Shown here: in pieces, positions 1 to 8,535 of the stretch
How the letters are laid out: every line of letters begins with the position of its first letter
Position numbering within the stretch: position 1 is the stretch's first letter
DNA from: Kushneria sinocarnis
GTDB lineage: Bacteria > Pseudomonadota > Gammaproteobacteria > Pseudomonadales > Halomonadaceae
NCBI RefSeq assembly: GCF_003633775.1
Contig: NZ_RBIN01000009.1
Coordinates: forward strand, 101,856-165,855
Reading direction: 5' to 3'
Length of the DNA stretch: 64,000 nucleotides
Program-made: the position numbers and the translations under genes
The notes under the pieces: model-generated
Told to the model about the DNA's origin: nothing
What the model saw: only the letters and a program-made list of their open reading frames with translations
Database searches by the model: none

Positions 1-1
1 G

Positions 2-268
2 CACGACAGCTGGGAGGCCCAGGCCCGGGAAGCACTGCGCGATGATCTCGATCGTCAGCAGCTGACCCTGACTTCCAGCGTGCTGCGGCTGGAGTCCGCG
101 CCCCTTGAGGTGGATGAGCGGGTCGAGCACTGGCTCGAGGTGCATCGCGGCCGCATCGATCGCTGGTGTGATCTGCTCGAGGAAGTGCACTCCGGCAGCC
201 AGACCGGCTATGCCCTGTTCACCGTGGCGGTTCGGGCCCTCGGCGAGCTGGCGGAAAGCCAGCACTGA
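2..268 (+). CDS. NAD-dependent glutamate dehydrogenase, C-terminal end (partial)
   Basis: Only the last 88 codons are inside the window; the reading frame is open from base 2 to a TGA at 266-268, so the gene starts upstream of the left edge. The tail has a W..QAREALR.DL segment followed by a helical block ending in a run like FTVAVRALGELA, which I recognise from the extreme C-terminus of the large (about 1,600 residue) bacterial NAD-specific glutamate dehydrogenase (GdhB/Gdh2 type), the enzyme that deaminates glutamate to 2-oxoglutarate. Its catalytic core is not visible, so the family call rests on this tail and on a Pseudomonas-like neighbourhood (pyrD, rmf and rlmKL nearby). An intrinsic terminator follows the stop closely. 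Confidence 0.72.
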   Translation, partial: HDSWEAQAREALRDDLDRQQLTLTSSVLRLESAPLEVDERVEHWLEVHRGRIDRWCDLLEEVHSGSQTGYALFTVAVRALGELAESQH

Positions 269-296
269 CGGCCGGCCTGCCGGGCCACCCCTGCCG

Positions 297-321
297 ACGC
301 CGCCCACCGGGCGGCGTTTTT
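297..321 (+). terminator. Rho-independent terminator after the glutamate dehydrogenase gene
   Basis: A perfect 8-bp GC stem (298-305 pairs with 309-316) with a 3-base loop is followed directly by five T residues. It lies about 30 bases after the stop codon, in the right orientation to end that transcript. Confidence 0.85.
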
Positions 322-341
322 CGTGGTGCCGCCGGCGCCCT

Positions 342-485
342 TCAGTCGGCCACGAGGGCGAACACGAAGAAGGCGACAATGCCCAGAAAGGCGACGGCTA
401 CCGCAATCTTGCCGATCGGTGAATGGCCTTCGGGGGGCTGTTCATGGTCGTGCTGTCGGGCATTGTCGGAATGATCATTACGCAT
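342..485 (-). CDS. Small single-pass membrane protein, 47 aa
   Basis: This short reading frame encodes a very hydrophilic N-terminal half rich in Asp, His, Gln and Glu, followed by one clear membrane helix (about residues 25-44, IGKIAVAVAFLGIVAFFVFA) and an acidic last residue. The layout is typical of small bacterial inner-membrane proteins. No strong ribosome binding site is visible before the ATG at 485, which lowers confidence, and longer in-frame starts upstream would add an arginine- and histidine-rich leader that looks non-coding. It converges with the end of the glutamate dehydrogenase gene. I do not recognise a family and assign no function. Confidence 0.5.
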   Translation of the reverse strand: MRNDHSDNARQHDHEQPPEGHSPIGKIAVAVAFLGIVAFFVFALVAD

Positions 486-639
486 GGCAGGGGTCCGCAA
501 CGGGTGAAAGGATAGGGGCGCATGAGGCGTTGTACACCTTCGGCCGCGCTGATAAAACGGTAATGAAGAAAAAGCGTGCCATTCGCTGCCCGCCGGCGGC
601 GGGCGTTCGGCGCCGATACGACCAACCCGGGGTCCGCTC

Positions 640-1521
640 ATGGCTGAAATCACCGCGCTCAACATCTATCCCGTCAAGTCGCTCGGCGGTATCGCGCTTG
701 AAACCGCCGAACTGACCGAAGAGGGGCTGGCCCTGGACCGCCGCTGGATGGTGACGACCGCCAGCGGTCGTTTCATTACCCAGCGCGAGCTGCCGATGAT
801 GGCCACCCTCGAGGTTCATTTCGACGCCTCTCATCTCATTCTCTGTGCGCCCGATCGCCGCCACCTGTTCGTGCCGCTGACCCGACCGACGGGGCCGGCC
901 GAGCCGCTCAGGATCTTTCGCGATCATTGTGCCGGCGTCGACGAGGGTGAAGAGGCCGCGGCCTGGCTGACCGGCGTGCTGGGCTGCTGGCATGGCGAAT
1001 CACTGCGACTCAAGCGGGTACCATCCGACAATCATCGGCTGGTCGATCCGCAGCGGCTGGGATCGCTGGAAGCCAGAACCGGGTTTGCCGACGGGTTTCC
1101 GCTGCTGGTGACCACCACCGCTTCGCTCGAGGATCTCAACCGGCGCCTGGCGGCCGGTGAGCATCGGCCGGTGCCGATGGCGCGCTTTCGCCCCAATATC
1201 GTGCTCGGCGGCACGCGACCCTTTGCCGAACACTATCACCAGCATCTGGTGGGCAGCGGTGTCACGCTCTGGCTCTGCAAGCCCTGCCAGCGCTGCCGGG
1301 TGACCACCGTGGATCAGTGCAGCGGTGATATCGTCGAGGCGGGCGAGCCCCTGGATACCCTGCTGGGCTATCACCACACCGATCGTGCCGGGGCCTTCTT
1401 CGGCGAGAATGCCGTGGTACTCGAGGGCAGCGGATGTCAGCTGAGGGTCGGGGATCGAATCGAGCTGACCGCTCCCCGCGAGAGCGGGGTGGGGCTCGAC
1501 ACCTGTGCCACTTCCGGCTGA
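640..1521 (+). CDS. MOSC domain protein (YcbX/mARC-like molybdenum cofactor protein)
   Basis: The 293-residue product starts with the MOSC N-terminal beta-barrel signature (YPVKSLGG at about 10-17, then LALDRRWMV) and continues into a MOSC domain. Residues 213-219 read C-K-P-C-Q-R-C; a Cys in this loop is the expected molybdenum cofactor ligand of the YcbX and mARC families, whose members reduce N-hydroxylated substrates such as base analogues. The family link is strong, but the physiological substrate cannot be read from sequence. Length matches single-domain MOSC proteins without the C-terminal ferredoxin domain of E. coli YcbX, so an external electron donor would be needed (inference). It is monocistronic, with the next gene 150 bases downstream. 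Confidence 0.8.
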   Translation: MAEITALNIYPVKSLGGIALETAELTEEGLALDRRWMVTTASGRFITQRELPMMATLEVHFDASHLILCAPDRRHLFVPLTRPTGPAEPLRIFRDHCAGVDEGEEAAAWLTGVLGCWHGESLRLKRVPSDNHRLVDPQRLGSLEARTGFADGFPLLVTTTASLEDLNRRLAAGEHRPVPMARFRPNIVLGGTRPFAEHYHQHLVGSGVTLWLCKPCQRCRVTTVDQCSGDIVEAGEPLDTLLGYHHTDRAGAFFGENAVVLEGSGCQLRVGDRIELTAPRESGVGLDTCATSG

Positions 1522-1672
1522 TCAATTCCTCGCAGCGGCTTTCGGCTCTGGTATGCTGGGCCGGTTTTGGCAGACCCCGCGGGCGGCGGTGGCTGCTCCG
1601 TGAGGGCGGGGGCGGCCCGGTGTCGTGGTCCTGCGGGTGTCGATGAGCGAATCGGAACCGTCGGTGACAACG

Positions 1673-2869
1673 ATGATGACAGGCAGGACATTTCGACTGG
1701 TAGTAGGTGTGAGCGTGAGCCTGGGCGTGCTGGTCAGCCAGCCCGTGCTGGCGGACAAGAGTGCGGCGCTCAAGCGGGCGGAGGCGGCCGCCTCCCAGGT
1801 GGATCTCTCCGATTCGCTGCACAACAGCTCCGATCGTCAGAGCCGCAGTCTCTTTCTGGGAGACAAGCCGCTGACCCACGAGTTCGAGATCAGCAAGCAG
1901 GGGCGCTATCGCATCGAGGCCGGTGGATTTCCCGGCGCCTCCGGTGCCTACGAGGTACACGGCGTGCTGAAGAATGCCGATGGCGTGGCGCTCGAACAGG
2001 CCGACGGCAACGAGCGGACCAACGGCATCGCCATGACCGAGACGCTCGCGCCGGGGCAGTATACGGTCACCATCTCCGGACGCAGCCGGGGCCCCGCCCG
2101 GGACGGCCATCAGAGTGTCACGGTACGGGTGGTCAATCTCGACAACCAGCAGGGACTCGGGGATCAGAATCGGGTCGAGCGGCTGGCACCGGCCGGGGCA
2201 GTGGCGGCAGCGGATCGCGACGGTCAGGATGGTCAGCCGCCGCGACTGGCGCCGCAGGCGACCAGCGCCGGGATCGGTGCTTCGCAGCGCAGTGCCAGCC
2301 AGGTCACCTCTCCCAGTCCGCTGCCGGCATCGCCGGGGCCGAGTGGCGAAGCACTGGAGCGCACGGTCGCCGGCAGTGCTGACCGGACCTCGGCCGGCAC
2401 TTCGACCACCGGCAGCCAGCCCCCGGCCATTGCTTCATCGGAGCATGCCGGTCAGCCGACGCAGGCCTCCGACGCTGCATCAGGTGGTACGACACCGCCG
2501 CCATCGTCCTCCTCGAGTGAAGCCTCTTCCGGTCAGGACAACGTAACGCCCATGCAGCAACGGGTGCTGCGGGATCTCTCGATTCGCGAGAAGGGCGAGG
2601 TGCTGAAATTCGAAGTCATGCAGCCCGGTACCGTGGTGGTGGAGAGCTCCTCCTTCGGTGCCAACCAGGGCAGCTACCGGCTCTCTGCCGAAGTGGTCAA
2701 TGCCGATGGCGATGTGGTGGCCAGTGACAGCGGTCAGGGGCTGGATGGCGATTTCCATATCCGTGAGCAGCTCCAGCCCGGGGTTTACTCGATCCGCGTC
2801 AACGGCCAGAAATACGGCTCGGCCCGTTCCGGCAACGACAGCTACACGCTGCGCGTCGAGCAGAAGTAG
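1673..2869 (+). CDS. Exported protein with two related beta-sandwich-like domains
   Basis: I chose the ATG at 1673 because it begins directly at a signal peptide (about residues 1-27, cleavage after PVLA); an ATG at 1643 is also possible. The mature 371-residue protein has domain 1 (about 59-155) and domain 2 (about 298-398), which share a layout: charged lead-in, GRYRIEAGGF or GTVVVESSSF, then Y.V...V.NADG.., and a closing LAPGQYTVTISG or LQPGVYSIRVNG strand. A 140-residue linker rich in Ser, Pro, Ala and Gly separates them. The pattern resembles pre-peptidase C-terminal type carbohydrate- or surface-binding domains, but no enzyme motif is visible. Role unknown; probably periplasmic or cell-surface. 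Confidence 0.65.
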   Translation: MMTGRTFRLVVGVSVSLGVLVSQPVLADKSAALKRAEAAASQVDLSDSLHNSSDRQSRSLFLGDKPLTHEFEISKQGRYRIEAGGFPGASGAYEVHGVLKNADGVALEQADGNERTNGIAMTETLAPGQYTVTISGRSRGPARDGHQSVTVRVVNLDNQQGLGDQNRVERLAPAGAVAAADRDGQDGQPPRLAPQATSAGIGASQRSASQVTSPSPLPASPGPSGEALERTVAGSADRTSAGTSTTGSQPPAIASSEHAGQPTQASDAASGGTTPPPSSSSSEASSGQDNVTPMQQRVLRDLSIREKGEVLKFEVMQPGTVVVESSSFGANQGSYRLSAEVVNADGDVVASDSGQGLDGDFHIREQLQPGVYSIRVNGQKYGSARSGNDSYTLRVEQK

Positions 2870-2876
2870 CGCTCCG

Positions 2877-2907
2877 GCAGCCGCCGTGACGTGAACACGG
2901 CGGCTGC
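2877..2907 (+). terminator. Strong hairpin between the exported protein gene and pyrD
   Basis: A perfect 12-bp stem (2877-2888 with 2896-2907) and 7-base loop begins 8 bases after the upstream stop. There is no T run after it, so it is at best a weak intrinsic terminator; it also overlaps the possible pyrD promoter, so it may act on both. Confidence 0.4.
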
Positions 2908-2914
2908 GTATACT
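2886..2914 (+). promoter_or_regulatory. Candidate sigma-70 promoter of pyrD
   Basis: GTGACG (2886-2891) and TATACT (2909-2914) are spaced 17 bases apart, giving 4/6 and 5/6 matches to the -35 and -10 consensus. The start codon of pyrD is 28 bases after the -10 box. The -35 box sits inside the hairpin at 2877-2907. Confidence 0.5.
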
Positions 2915-2942
2915 GCCGCCTTTCCACTGTCGAGATCCCCTG

Positions 2943-3950
2943 ATGTATTCGCCTGCTCGAGCCCTGCTGTTCCGCCTCGACCCCGAAACCGCCCATGGCG
3001 TGACCCTGACGGCGCTGGATCTGGCGCATCGCTGGCGGCTGAGCCGGGCGCTGGGCGGTGAAGCGTTCGAATCGCCGGTGACCCTGATGGGGTTGCGTTT
3101 TCCCAATCGGGTCGGTCTGGCAGCGGGGCTGGACAAGGATGGTGCGCATGTCGATGCGCTGGGGGCACTGGGCTTCGGGTTTCTCGAGGTCGGCACGGTG
3201 ACGCCCAGGGCCCAGCCCGGCAATCCGCGGCCCCGGCTGTTCCGGCTGCCGGAATATCAGGCGATCATCAATCGCATGGGGTTCAACAACAGCGGCGTCG
3301 AGCCGCTGGTCGAGCATGTCCGGCAGCGCCATTTCAATGGCGTACTGGGCATCAACATCGGCAAGAACCTGACCACCGAGGTGGCCGATGCCGCCGCGGA
3401 CTATCTGAGCTGCCTGGAGGCGGTGCACGCCCATGCCGACTATGTCACCGTCAATATTTCCTCGCCCAATACGCCGGGTCTGCGTGAGCTGCAGTTCGGC
3501 GATCATCTGCAGCAGCTGTTGACCACGCTGACGGAAGCGGCGATGCGCCTCGATGTCCAGAACGGCAGGCACGTGCCGCTGGCGGTCAAGATCGCGCCCG
3601 ACATGAGCGATGAGGAACTCGAGCTGGTAGCGCACTGCCTGGCCGAAAGCGGCGTGGAAGCCGTGATTGCCACCAATACCACGATATCCCGCACGGCCGT
3701 GGCTGGTTCCCGCCTCGGCAAGGAGAGCGGCGGGCTTTCCGGCGCACCGGTGCGGGAGGCGTCGACCCGGATGATTGCAGCGCTGCGCGAGCGTTTGCCC
3801 GGGGTGGTCATCATCGGTGTCGGCGGCATTCTGGAAGCCGAGCACGCGCGGGAGAAGCGTGCTGCCGGAGCGGATCTGGTCCAGCTGTATACGGGGCTGA
3901 TCTACCGGGGCCCGGCGCTGGTCGGCGAGTGTGCGCGGGCGCTTGCCTGA
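2943..3950 (+). CDS. pyrD: Dihydroorotate dehydrogenase (quinone), class 2
   Basis: PyrD oxidises dihydroorotate to orotate in pyrimidine biosynthesis, passing electrons from FMN to membrane quinone. The 335-residue length equals class 2 enzymes, and the N-terminal amphipathic segment expected for membrane attachment is present. Visible signatures: AAGLDKDG at about 60-67, the NISSPNTPG block at 171-179 with Ser174 in the place of the class 2 catalytic Ser, ANTTISR near 240, and the GLSGAPV and GVGGI phosphate-binding turns of FMN near the C-terminus. It is transcribed away from rmf, which converges from the right, and the pyrD-rmf-rlmKL order is also found in Pseudomonas. Confidence 0.97.
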   Translation: MYSPARALLFRLDPETAHGVTLTALDLAHRWRLSRALGGEAFESPVTLMGLRFPNRVGLAAGLDKDGAHVDALGALGFGFLEVGTVTPRAQPGNPRPRLFRLPEYQAIINRMGFNNSGVEPLVEHVRQRHFNGVLGINIGKNLTTEVADAAADYLSCLEAVHAHADYVTVNISSPNTPGLRELQFGDHLQQLLTTLTEAAMRLDVQNGRHVPLAVKIAPDMSDEELELVAHCLAESGVEAVIATNTTISRTAVAGSRLGKESGGLSGAPVREASTRMIAALRERLPGVVIIGVGGILEAEHAREKRAAGADLVQLYTGLIYRGPALVGECARALA

Positions 3951-3996
3951 GCGGCACCAGGGTATCCTGAGCGGGCAATCGCAGGGTCGGAACGTT

Positions 3997-4022
3997 AAAA
4001 AGGCCCGAGCAGCTCGAGCCTT
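3997..4022 (-). terminator. Rho-independent terminator of rmf
   Basis: Read on the minus strand, a 10-bp stem with one G-T pair (4013-4022 with 4000-4009) and a 3-base loop ends in five T residues. It lies about 100 bases after the rmf stop. On the plus strand there is no T run, so it serves rmf rather than pyrD. Confidence 0.8.
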
Positions 4023-4124
4023 CCATGGATCGAATGCTTCATCGCCTGCAACCCGCTGCCCCGTGCCCCGTGGTGACGGGAGAAGGCAGGGGCGATTCAG
4101 TCGCCCGGCGAGTGCCGGAGAGCT

Positions 4125-4331
4125 CTAGAGCACGCGTGGATTCTTGTGAATACCGGCGATGCCGGTCATGCCGGACCAGTTATCCTCGCGGCCTTCACGC
4201 CAGCCGCTCATCCAGTATTCACGCAGGTCGATGTCCTGACTGGGACACTGGTCCCGGGAGCGTCCGGAAACGCCGGCCTTGTAACCATGGATGTAAGCTT
4301 TTTGTGAACGGTTTCGTTTCTGTCGCTTCAT
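4125..4331 (-). CDS. rmf: Ribosome modulation factor
   Basis: Rmf converts 70S ribosomes to inactive 100S dimers in stationary phase. The protein opens MKRQKRNR, as in E. coli, followed by the basic A...GY.AG..GRS segment, a Cys-Pro pair near residue 29 and the W..GWREGR motif near 40-47, all family marks. It is 68 residues long, against 55 in E. coli, because of a C-terminal tail after the GWREGR helix. A ribosome binding site (AGAGG, 8-9 bases before the ATG) supports the start. It stands alone between convergent pyrD and divergent rlmKL, with its own terminator. Growth-phase and ppGpp control is known in E. coli; nothing in this promoter region proves it here. Confidence 0.93.
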   Translation of the reverse strand: MKRQKRNRSQKAYIHGYKAGVSGRSRDQCPSQDIDLREYWMSGWREGREDNWSGMTGIAGIHKNPRVL

Positions 4332-4400
4332 CGGCTTACCTCTTGCACGAGGGATTTATGCACCCGCCCGGCCAGTCGGGCGAGCATCGATGATTCCGCG

Positions 4401-4440
4401 GATGACAACAGCACGTGCCTTGTGTAGCTACACTGTCATC
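4401..4440. repeat. Palindromes in the rmf-rlmKL divergent region
   Basis: A perfect 12-base palindrome (4422-4433, GTGTAGCTACAC) is followed at once by TGTCATC (4434-4440), whose inverted copy GATGACA lies at 4401-4407. It is 90 bases upstream of rmf and 120 bases upstream of rlmKL, so it could be an operator for either gene. No known regulator site is recognised. Confidence 0.4.
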
Positions 4441-4553
4441 ATCAGTCAGCACTTCCCGGGTGTCGAAAATTCTTTTCTTCTAAGCATGTGCACTTCTTAA
4501 ACCTTTCAGCAATATGACAGCCTCACTCTCTCTGCCACCATGATTCGAATTCG

Positions 4554-6815
4554 ATGAGCGCCACTGACTTGCAATCCGATAATTCCCTGATGATGGACTT
4601 CATGGCGACCTGCCCGTGGGGCGTGGAAGGCCTGCTGGTCGAGGAGCTGACTGCGCTGGGGGCCAGCGTGACGCAGACTTCCAGTGCCCGGGTGATGGGC
4701 CGGGCCGACAGCGCGACGCTCTATCGGCTCTGTCTGTGGTCGCGGCTGGCCAATCGCATCGTGCGGCTGCTGGCCCGGGTGGAAGGGGTGCCGGATGGTG
4801 CTGCGATCACCCGGGCTGCGGCGGGGCTTGCCTGGCAGGAGGAGATCGCCGAAACGGCGACGATCCGCGTCGATTTTCATGGCACCAGTGAGCACATTCG
4901 TCATACCCGCTTCGGTGCCCAGTGCGTCAAGGACGGGGTGGTCGAGGCAGTGATGGCGGCAGGGCGCTCTCGTCCGGTGGTGGAGCCGAAAGCCGCGGAC
5001 CTGAGCATTCATGCGCACTTTCATCATCAGACCCTGACCCTGGGGATCGATCTCAGCGGTGAGAGCCTGCATCTGCGGGGTTACCGGCGCGAAGGCGGGG
5101 GAGCCCCGCTCAAGGAGAACCTGGCGGCAGCGCTGCTGATGCGAGCCGGCTGGCCCGAGCGCGCCGAACGCGGTGAGCCGCTGCTGGATCCGATGTGCGG
5201 CTCGGGCACGCTGGTGATCGAGGCGGCCATGATGGCCTGTGATATCGCGCCCAATCTCGCCCGGCGCCGCTTCGGCTTTCACGGCTGGGCACTGCATGAT
5301 GCAGCGCTCTGGGAGCAGGTTCGCAGCGAGGCCGAGGCGCGCGCTGCCCGGGGGCGGCAGCATCCACCCTGCCTGCTGCAGGGGCGGGATCGGGATCGAC
5401 GGGCAATCCGGGCGGCCCGCAACAATGCCGAGCGGGCCGGACTGACCGAACAGCTCGAGTTCGTGCTCGCGGAAGCCGAAACGCTGACGCAGCCGCATGC
5501 CATGCGCGACATGGCGCATGGGCTGATCATTACCAATCCGCCCTATGGCGAGCGGCTCGGGGAGCTGCCCGGGCTGGTGGTGCTTTATCAGAAGCTGGGC
5601 AGCGCGCTGCGCCAGCACTTTCCGGGCTGGTCGCTGGCGTTGTTTACCGGTAACCCCGAGCTGGGTCACCGCCTCGGCCTGCGCGCGCACCGCCAGTACG
5701 CGCTGAAGAACGGGCAGCTCGACTGCAAGCTGCTGCTGATCGAGATCCACCCCCGGCAGGATGCGTCAGGCGCTGCGCCTGATGCCGAGGAGCGCGCAGG
5801 GGAAGCGGGCGGCAGCGAGCCGCAGGCCGTGTCGTCGGAGAGTGCGCCGGCGCGGCACTCCGAGGGGGCACGGATGTTTGCCAACCGGCTGCGCAAGAAC
5901 CGCAAGCGTCTGGCGAAATGGCTTCGGCGCAGCGGCGAGCAGTGCTACCGGCTCTATGATGCCGACATGCCGGAATATGCGCTGGCGATCGACTGCTATG
6001 CCGACCGGGTGCATGTACAGGAGTACGTGCCACCGCGTTCGGTTGACCCGCAGCAGGCCGAAAAGCGGCTGATGGAAGCGCTGGGCGTCCTGCCCGAGGT
6101 GCTGGAGGTCGACCCGGAAGCGGTATATCTCAAGCGGCGCCAGCGTCAGAGCGGGCGCTCCCAGTATGAGCGCCAGGCCGATTCGGGGCAGCGGCTGGAG
6201 GTGATGGAGTCACCGATCCGGGCGCTGGTCAATCTGCGCGACTATCTCGATACCGGGCTGTTTCTCGACCACCGGCCGGTGCGCCGCTGGCTGGGGGCGC
6301 ATGCCAGCCGGCAGCGCTTTCTCAACCTGTTCTGCTATACCGCCACGGCTACCGTTCATGCGGCGCTGGGCGGGGCACACTCGAGCGTCAGCGTTGATCT
6401 CTCCAATACCTATCTCGACTGGGCGCGGGAGAACTTCCGCCTCAACGGGCTGGATGAAAAGCGCCATCAGCTGGTACGCGCCGACTGCCTGCAGTGGCTG
6501 GAGCGCGCCCGCGACAGTTTCGATCTGATCTTTCTCGACCCGCCGACCTTTTCCAACTCGAAGAAGATGGAGGAGGCGCTGGATGTGCAGCGCGATCATG
6601 TCCGGCTGGTGGAGCTGGCCATGGCCCGGCTGGCCCCGGGCGGCACGCTGCTGTTCTCCAACAATCAGCGCCGCTTCCGCCTCGATGACGCACTGCGCGA
6701 GCGCTTTGATGTCGATGAGCGCTCGAAGGCCATGCTGGACCCGGATTTCGAGCGACGTCCGGGCATTCACCATGTCTTCGTGATCCGGCATCGGCATGAA
6801 GCTGCGGTGCAGTAG
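4554..6815 (+). CDS. rlmL: Bifunctional 23S rRNA methyltransferase RlmKL (m2G2445 / m7G2069)
   Basis: The 753-residue fusion has an N-terminal THUMP-type RNA-binding region (about 60-165), an RlmL methyltransferase with the SAM-binding DPMCGSGT loop at 212-219 and catalytic NPPY at 328-331, a variable Ala/Glu-rich linker (about 400-440), and a C-terminal RlmK methyltransferase with FLNLFCYTATAT and DPPTFSNSKKM motifs. It modifies two guanines of 23S rRNA in helix 74, and the fusion is normal in Gammaproteobacteria. No clear ribosome binding site precedes the ATG at 4554; the E. coli protein aligns from around the ATG pair at 4590, so the true start may be there. Divergent from rmf. Confidence 0.96.
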   Translation: MSATDLQSDNSLMMDFMATCPWGVEGLLVEELTALGASVTQTSSARVMGRADSATLYRLCLWSRLANRIVRLLARVEGVPDGAAITRAAAGLAWQEEIAETATIRVDFHGTSEHIRHTRFGAQCVKDGVVEAVMAAGRSRPVVEPKAADLSIHAHFHHQTLTLGIDLSGESLHLRGYRREGGGAPLKENLAAALLMRAGWPERAERGEPLLDPMCGSGTLVIEAAMMACDIAPNLARRRFGFHGWALHDAALWEQVRSEAEARAARGRQHPPCLLQGRDRDRRAIRAARNNAERAGLTEQLEFVLAEAETLTQPHAMRDMAHGLIITNPPYGERLGELPGLVVLYQKLGSALRQHFPGWSLALFTGNPELGHRLGLRAHRQYALKNGQLDCKLLLIEIHPRQDASGAAPDAEERAGEAGGSEPQAVSSESAPARHSEGARMFANRLRKNRKRLAKWLRRSGEQCYRLYDADMPEYALAIDCYADRVHVQEYVPPRSVDPQQAEKRLMEALGVLPEVLEVDPEAVYLKRRQRQSGRSQYERQADSGQRLEVMESPIRALVNLRDYLDTGLFLDHRPVRRWLGAHASRQRFLNLFCYTATATVHAALGGAHSSVSVDLSNTYLDWARENFRLNGLDEKRHQLVRADCLQWLERARDSFDLIFLDPPTFSNSKKMEEALDVQRDHVRLVELAMARLAPGGTLLFSNNQRRFRLDDALRERFDVDERSKAMLDPDFERRPGIHHVFVIRHRHEAAVQ

Positions 6816-6875
6816 CAGCAGGGGGCCTCCGGCGTGTGCGTGCTCCGGCACTGTCCGGCGCCGGTTGCCGGTCTT

Positions 6876-7160
6876 TCAGCCCGGATCGAGACGGTGCAGC
6901 TGGGCGAGCGCATCGCGGGCTTCCGGGGTGTCGTCATCCTCGCTGGTCAGGACCCGCTGGAAGCCGCGCGAGGTCTGGATGTGATCGATGCTGTCGACCC
7001 AGGTCATGGCCTGTTCGAAACTCTCGGCCAGAGCGTGGCGCAGGCCGCCGTAGCCCGTGCCGATCTGGCCCCAGGCGCGACTGAGGATCCAGTCACCGAG
7101 CATGTCGCGGTGAACGTGTATCAGCACATAGTCGTGGCCGCTTTCCCAGCGAATGATCAC
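6876..7160 (-). CDS. WGR-domain protein, 94 aa
   Basis: The whole protein is essentially one WGR-like domain: a first strand with YVLIHVHRDMLGDW, the diagnostic W-G-Q-I-G-T-G-YGG turn (about 30-37), and a helix ending in SRGFQRV (about 63-69). WGR domains occur in PARP and ligase contexts as nucleic-acid-binding modules, but no catalytic domain is attached here. The GTG start at 7160 has a GGAG box 6 bases upstream. It is convergent with rlmKL and divergent from pdxB. The function of single-domain WGR proteins is unknown to me; DNA or RNA binding is an inference from the family only. Confidence 0.7.
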   Translation of the reverse strand: MIIRWESGHDYVLIHVHRDMLGDWILSRAWGQIGTGYGGLRHALAESFEQAMTWVDSIDHIQTSRGFQRVLTSEDDDTPEARDALAQLHRLDPG

Positions 7161-7315
7161 TCGTCACTCCACACTGATGAGAGAATACTGCAAGGCATGC
7201 TGCCCCCGGGTACAGCTGCCTGATTGTAAAGGCCGCAGTGAAGGGAACAAAGCCGATCGGCATGGCGACGCAGGGTCGGGTGCCGGTCATGTCGGAATCC
7301 GGAAAGGGGATCATG

Positions 7316-8473
7316 ATGCGTATTGTGGCGGATGAAAACATCCCGCTGATCGATGAGTTCTTCGGTGACCACGGTGAAGTGATTCGCCTGCCGGGCCGGA
7401 GCATGACGCGCGACCAGCTGCTTGATGCCGATGTGCTGCTGGTGCGTTCGGTAACCCGGGTGGATGCCACACTGCTGGCTGGCACCCGGGTGAAATTCGT
7501 GGGCACGGCGACCATCGGGGTCGATCACGTCGATGTCGACTGGCTGCACGAGCAGGGCATCGGCTTTGCCAGTGCGCCGGGCAGCAATGCCGAGTCGGTG
7601 GTTGATTACGTGCTTTCCGGGCTGCTTTTGATGAGCGAGCAGGATGGCGAGGCCCTGACCGGACGTACCGTGGGCATCGTGGGCGCCGGCAATGTCGGCA
7701 GCCGACTGCAGGCCCGGCTCGAAGCGCTGGATATTCCCTGTCTGATCTGCGATCCACCGCGGGCCGATGCCGAGGAGCGCGAGGATTTCGTCGATCTCGA
7801 TACCCTGATCGAGCGCACCGATGTGCTCTGTCTGCATACCCCGCTGGTGCGCGATGGCGCGCATCCCACTCACCATCTGCTCGATGAGCGGCGGATCGCG
7901 GCACTGCGTTCCGGCCAGATCCTGATCAGTGCCGGGCGGGGGGAGTGCGTCGATACCGGCGCGCTGTGCCGGCGTCTGGAGGCACACCGCGACCTGCGCG
8001 TGATTCTGGATGTGTGGGAGGGCGAGCCCACCATCGACGAGGCCCTCTATCGGCTGGTGGATATTGCCACCCCGCATGTGGCCGGCTACAGCGTGGATGG
8101 CAAGATGGCCGGCACCGACATGATTCATCAGGCCATGAGCCGGCATTTCGGACTGCCGGTACGCAAGCGGCTCGGACAGCTCAAGCCGGAGTCATGGCTG
8201 CGCCGGATTACCCTGACCGGCTGGGCGCCACCGCTGGAGGCACTGATGCTGTGCGCCCGCGCCTGCTATGACATTCGCCGCGACGCCATGCTGCTGGAGC
8301 GTTACCGCCGCCACTATGGCATGGCGGAGGGCTTTGATCGCATGCGCCGGGAGTATCCGCTGCGACGCGAGTTCTCCACCCTGCGGGTGAGTCTCAAGCA
8401 CAACGCCGGCGAGCTGCGCGACATCATCGTCAGCGCCGGCTTTTCGCTGCGTCTGGCAGGCAAGCAGGGCTGA
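7316..8473 (+). CDS. pdxB: Erythronate-4-phosphate dehydrogenase
   Basis: PdxB oxidises 4-phosphoerythronate in the DXP-dependent pathway to pyridoxal phosphate. From the ATG at 7316 the protein has 385 residues (E. coli 378) and opens MRIVADENIP, the usual PdxB N-terminus. It carries the GIVGAGNVG dinucleotide loop at 120-128, the AGRGECVD and DVWEGEP blocks of the D-2-hydroxyacid dehydrogenase active site, TPHVAGYS with the catalytic His, and a PdxB-type C-terminal dimerisation region. The start is chosen because AAGGGG at 7304-7309 is spaced 6 bases from it; an ATG directly before (7313) is also possible. Stands alone. Confidence 0.95.
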   Translation: MRIVADENIPLIDEFFGDHGEVIRLPGRSMTRDQLLDADVLLVRSVTRVDATLLAGTRVKFVGTATIGVDHVDVDWLHEQGIGFASAPGSNAESVVDYVLSGLLLMSEQDGEALTGRTVGIVGAGNVGSRLQARLEALDIPCLICDPPRADAEEREDFVDLDTLIERTDVLCLHTPLVRDGAHPTHHLLDERRIAALRSGQILISAGRGECVDTGALCRRLEAHRDLRVILDVWEGEPTIDEALYRLVDIATPHVAGYSVDGKMAGTDMIHQAMSRHFGLPVRKRLGQLKPESWLRRITLTGWAPPLEALMLCARACYDIRRDAMLLERYRRHYGMAEGFDRMRREYPLRREFSTLRVSLKHNAGELRDIIVSAGFSLRLAGKQG

Positions 8474-8489
8474 CTGCCTGGCGTGCATG

Positions 8490-8514
8490 AAAAGGCCCGC
8501 CACGAAAGCGGGCC
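8490..8514 (-). terminator. Rho-independent terminator of htpX
   Basis: On the minus strand GGCCCGC (8514-8508) pairs with GCGGGCC (8500-8494) around a 7-base loop, followed by four T residues. It lies about 20 bases after the htpX stop; there is no T run on the plus side, so it serves pdxB only weakly if at all. Confidence 0.75.
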
Positions 8515-8535
8515 GGAAGCGCGGATAGTGCCGGC

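Noticed and set aside
591..608. GC palindrome upstream of the MOSC gene as a terminator or operator
   Set aside because: The arms leave a single central base, no T run follows, and such GC palindromes arise often at this base composition.
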